Assembly: GCA_001579985.1 (NCBI GenBank)
Contig: LRSR01004951.1
Span: 1-30,414 of the forward strand
DNA length: 30,414 nt
Reading direction: 5' to 3'
DNA from: Hypsibius dujardini
Taxonomy: Eukaryota > Tardigrada > Eutardigrada > Parachela > Hypsibiidae
Made by a program: the position numbers and the translations under genes
Notes under the pieces: model-generated
Told to the model about the DNA's origin: nothing
Databases searched by the model: none
The model's input: the letters and a program-made list of their open reading frames with translations, nothing else
Shown here: positions 29,820-30,414 of the stretch, piece by piece
Numbering within the stretch: position 1 is the first letter of the stretch
How the letters are laid out: each line of letters starts with the position of its first letter

Positions 29820-30403
29820 GGCAGGCAGACAGGCAGGCAGAAAGGCAGACAGACAAATCTCTTACAGTGATGTTCGTCGATTGATTTATTGTCTCCCTTT
29901 GCGTTTGAATTCGCAAAATGCGGCGAGTTGACCAGATAGTCCGTGAGGTGCAAGTACTTCTTCTTCTGAAGGTTAACCGCTCGTAACGGTGCCCTCCCTC
30001 CGGCCGGGTAGTGTGTCATACTAATCACCACCGGCTTGTCTGGTCTCAAGTAGCGTAGACCACCGATATAGGGATGACGATATGGTGGCTCCGACCGGAT
30101 CACGCAGGACACCCCGAAATCCACCGGCGGCAGCTGTTCCATCACCATGTCGAGGAGCTCCGGCAGCAGCCACCGCTTCCGCTTGTTCAACGAATACGGC
30201 ACATAGGGTCGAGAGAGTCCATGCAGACTGTCGGTGCAGCAGTCCGCTACCTGGAGGCCTCCGTCACCGAGGACGGACTGGAGCGTGGCGTCGTTCTTCC
30301 GGAATTTCTCCAGACGCTGAGTGGTCCAATCGTCCGGGTAGACGTAAAGTTTCTCGATGAATGCGTCTTTCACGTTGCTCGATCGGTGGCTGCGTGACGG
30401 CAT
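27542..30403 (-). CDS. RBR (RING1-IBR-RING2) E3 ubiquitin ligase, Ariadne-like, copy R4, 824 aa
   Basis: Exons 30403-29866, 29771-28999, 28912-28460 and 28252-27542 join in phases 1, 0, 0; 2475 nt, stop TGA. It is paralogous to R2 along its whole length, with a shorter and more divergent N-terminal exon. RING1 about 486-532 (CPICCED, CGHCACASCW, CPVPGC), IBR about 570-623, RING2 about 657-685 with GCNHVIC (catalytic-type Cys about 670) and FCWNC. The tail ends FSAGLRSV, against FSAAIRSMKP in R2. The 86-bp intron 28998-28913 is absent from R2. All zinc ligands of the RBR core are kept, so it is probably active. The N-terminal half is of unknown function. The window ends just upstream of its ATG. 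Confidence 0.8.
28305..28378 (+). repeat. (TCTG)n microsatellite, R4 intron 3
   Basis: Same intron position as the tract in R2 intron 2. Confidence 0.9.
28913..28998 (-). other. R4-specific 86-bp intron
   Basis: Donor AAG|GTACCA at 28998 and acceptor CCCACAG|ACACG ending at 28913. R2 reads CTCTCCCCACAGACACG without interruption. R4 has the same flanks with 86 extra bp between two CCCA tetranucleotides. Splicing restores LSP-K-TRCLK against LSP-Q-TRCLK in R2, with no change in length. Confidence 0.8.
29782..29855 (+). repeat. (CAGA)n microsatellite, R4 intron 1
   Basis: Same intron position and orientation as in R1, R2 and R3. Confidence 0.9.
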
Positions 30404-30414
30404 TGTGCGTGCCT

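Overview
The window looks like animal nuclear DNA. It holds multi-exon genes with canonical GT-AG introns (often 60-100 bp) for a cytosolic sulfotransferase, a rhodopsin-class GPCR, gustatory-receptor-like (Gr/7tm_7) proteins and RBR E3 ubiquitin ligases, set in a sea of (CAGA/TCTG)n microsatellites. Gr-type receptors point to an invertebrate. An ecdysozoan, possibly a tardigrade, is my guess; the sequence does not prove it. All the intact, recognisable genes are on the minus strand.

Layout. 166-1795: five-exon sulfotransferase (312 aa) with an intact catalytic His and 3'-phosphate motif but an aberrant PAPS P-loop. 2134-4634: three-exon GPCR (407 aa) whose 1.2-kb second intron is almost all GACGG-type minisatellite. 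5379-8509 and 9990-12612: a tandem pair of almost identical six-coding-exon Gr-like receptors (554 and 553 aa). Each is preceded by a conserved non-coding 5' exon and a TATA-like element (about 9220-9370 and 13098-13260). 13865-15405 and 23125-24885: two copies of a repeat element built from a 21-bp minisatellite; the second copy is an obvious fold-back (inverted-repeat) structure. 15826-16102: a frameshifted plus-strand fragment with a Gr-like look. 16855-30403: four copies of a gene for an RBR (RING1-IBR-RING2, Ariadne-like) protein with a long N-terminal region I do not recognise. Copies R2 (19469-22443) and R4 (27542-30403) are complete. Copies R1 (16855-18178) and R3 (24970-26334) are pseudogenes truncated at the same point into a microsatellite. 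The order element-A/R1/R2 then element-B/R3/R4 shows that a block of about 8-9 kb was duplicated in tandem.

The genes do not form a pathway or operon. What connects them is genome architecture: local tandem duplication, TCTG/CAGA tracts in nearly every long intron and spacer (often in opposite orientation on either side of an exon), and duplication or truncation endpoints inside such tracts. The most checkable novelties are an 86-bp intron present in R4 and absent from R2 with a CCCA direct repeat at its edges, the fold-back/heptad-repeat element, the paired truncated RBR pseudogenes, and the sulfotransferase with a shortened P-loop. Exon boundaries were worked out by hand from splice signals, reading-frame phase and paralogue comparison. 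No database search was possible.
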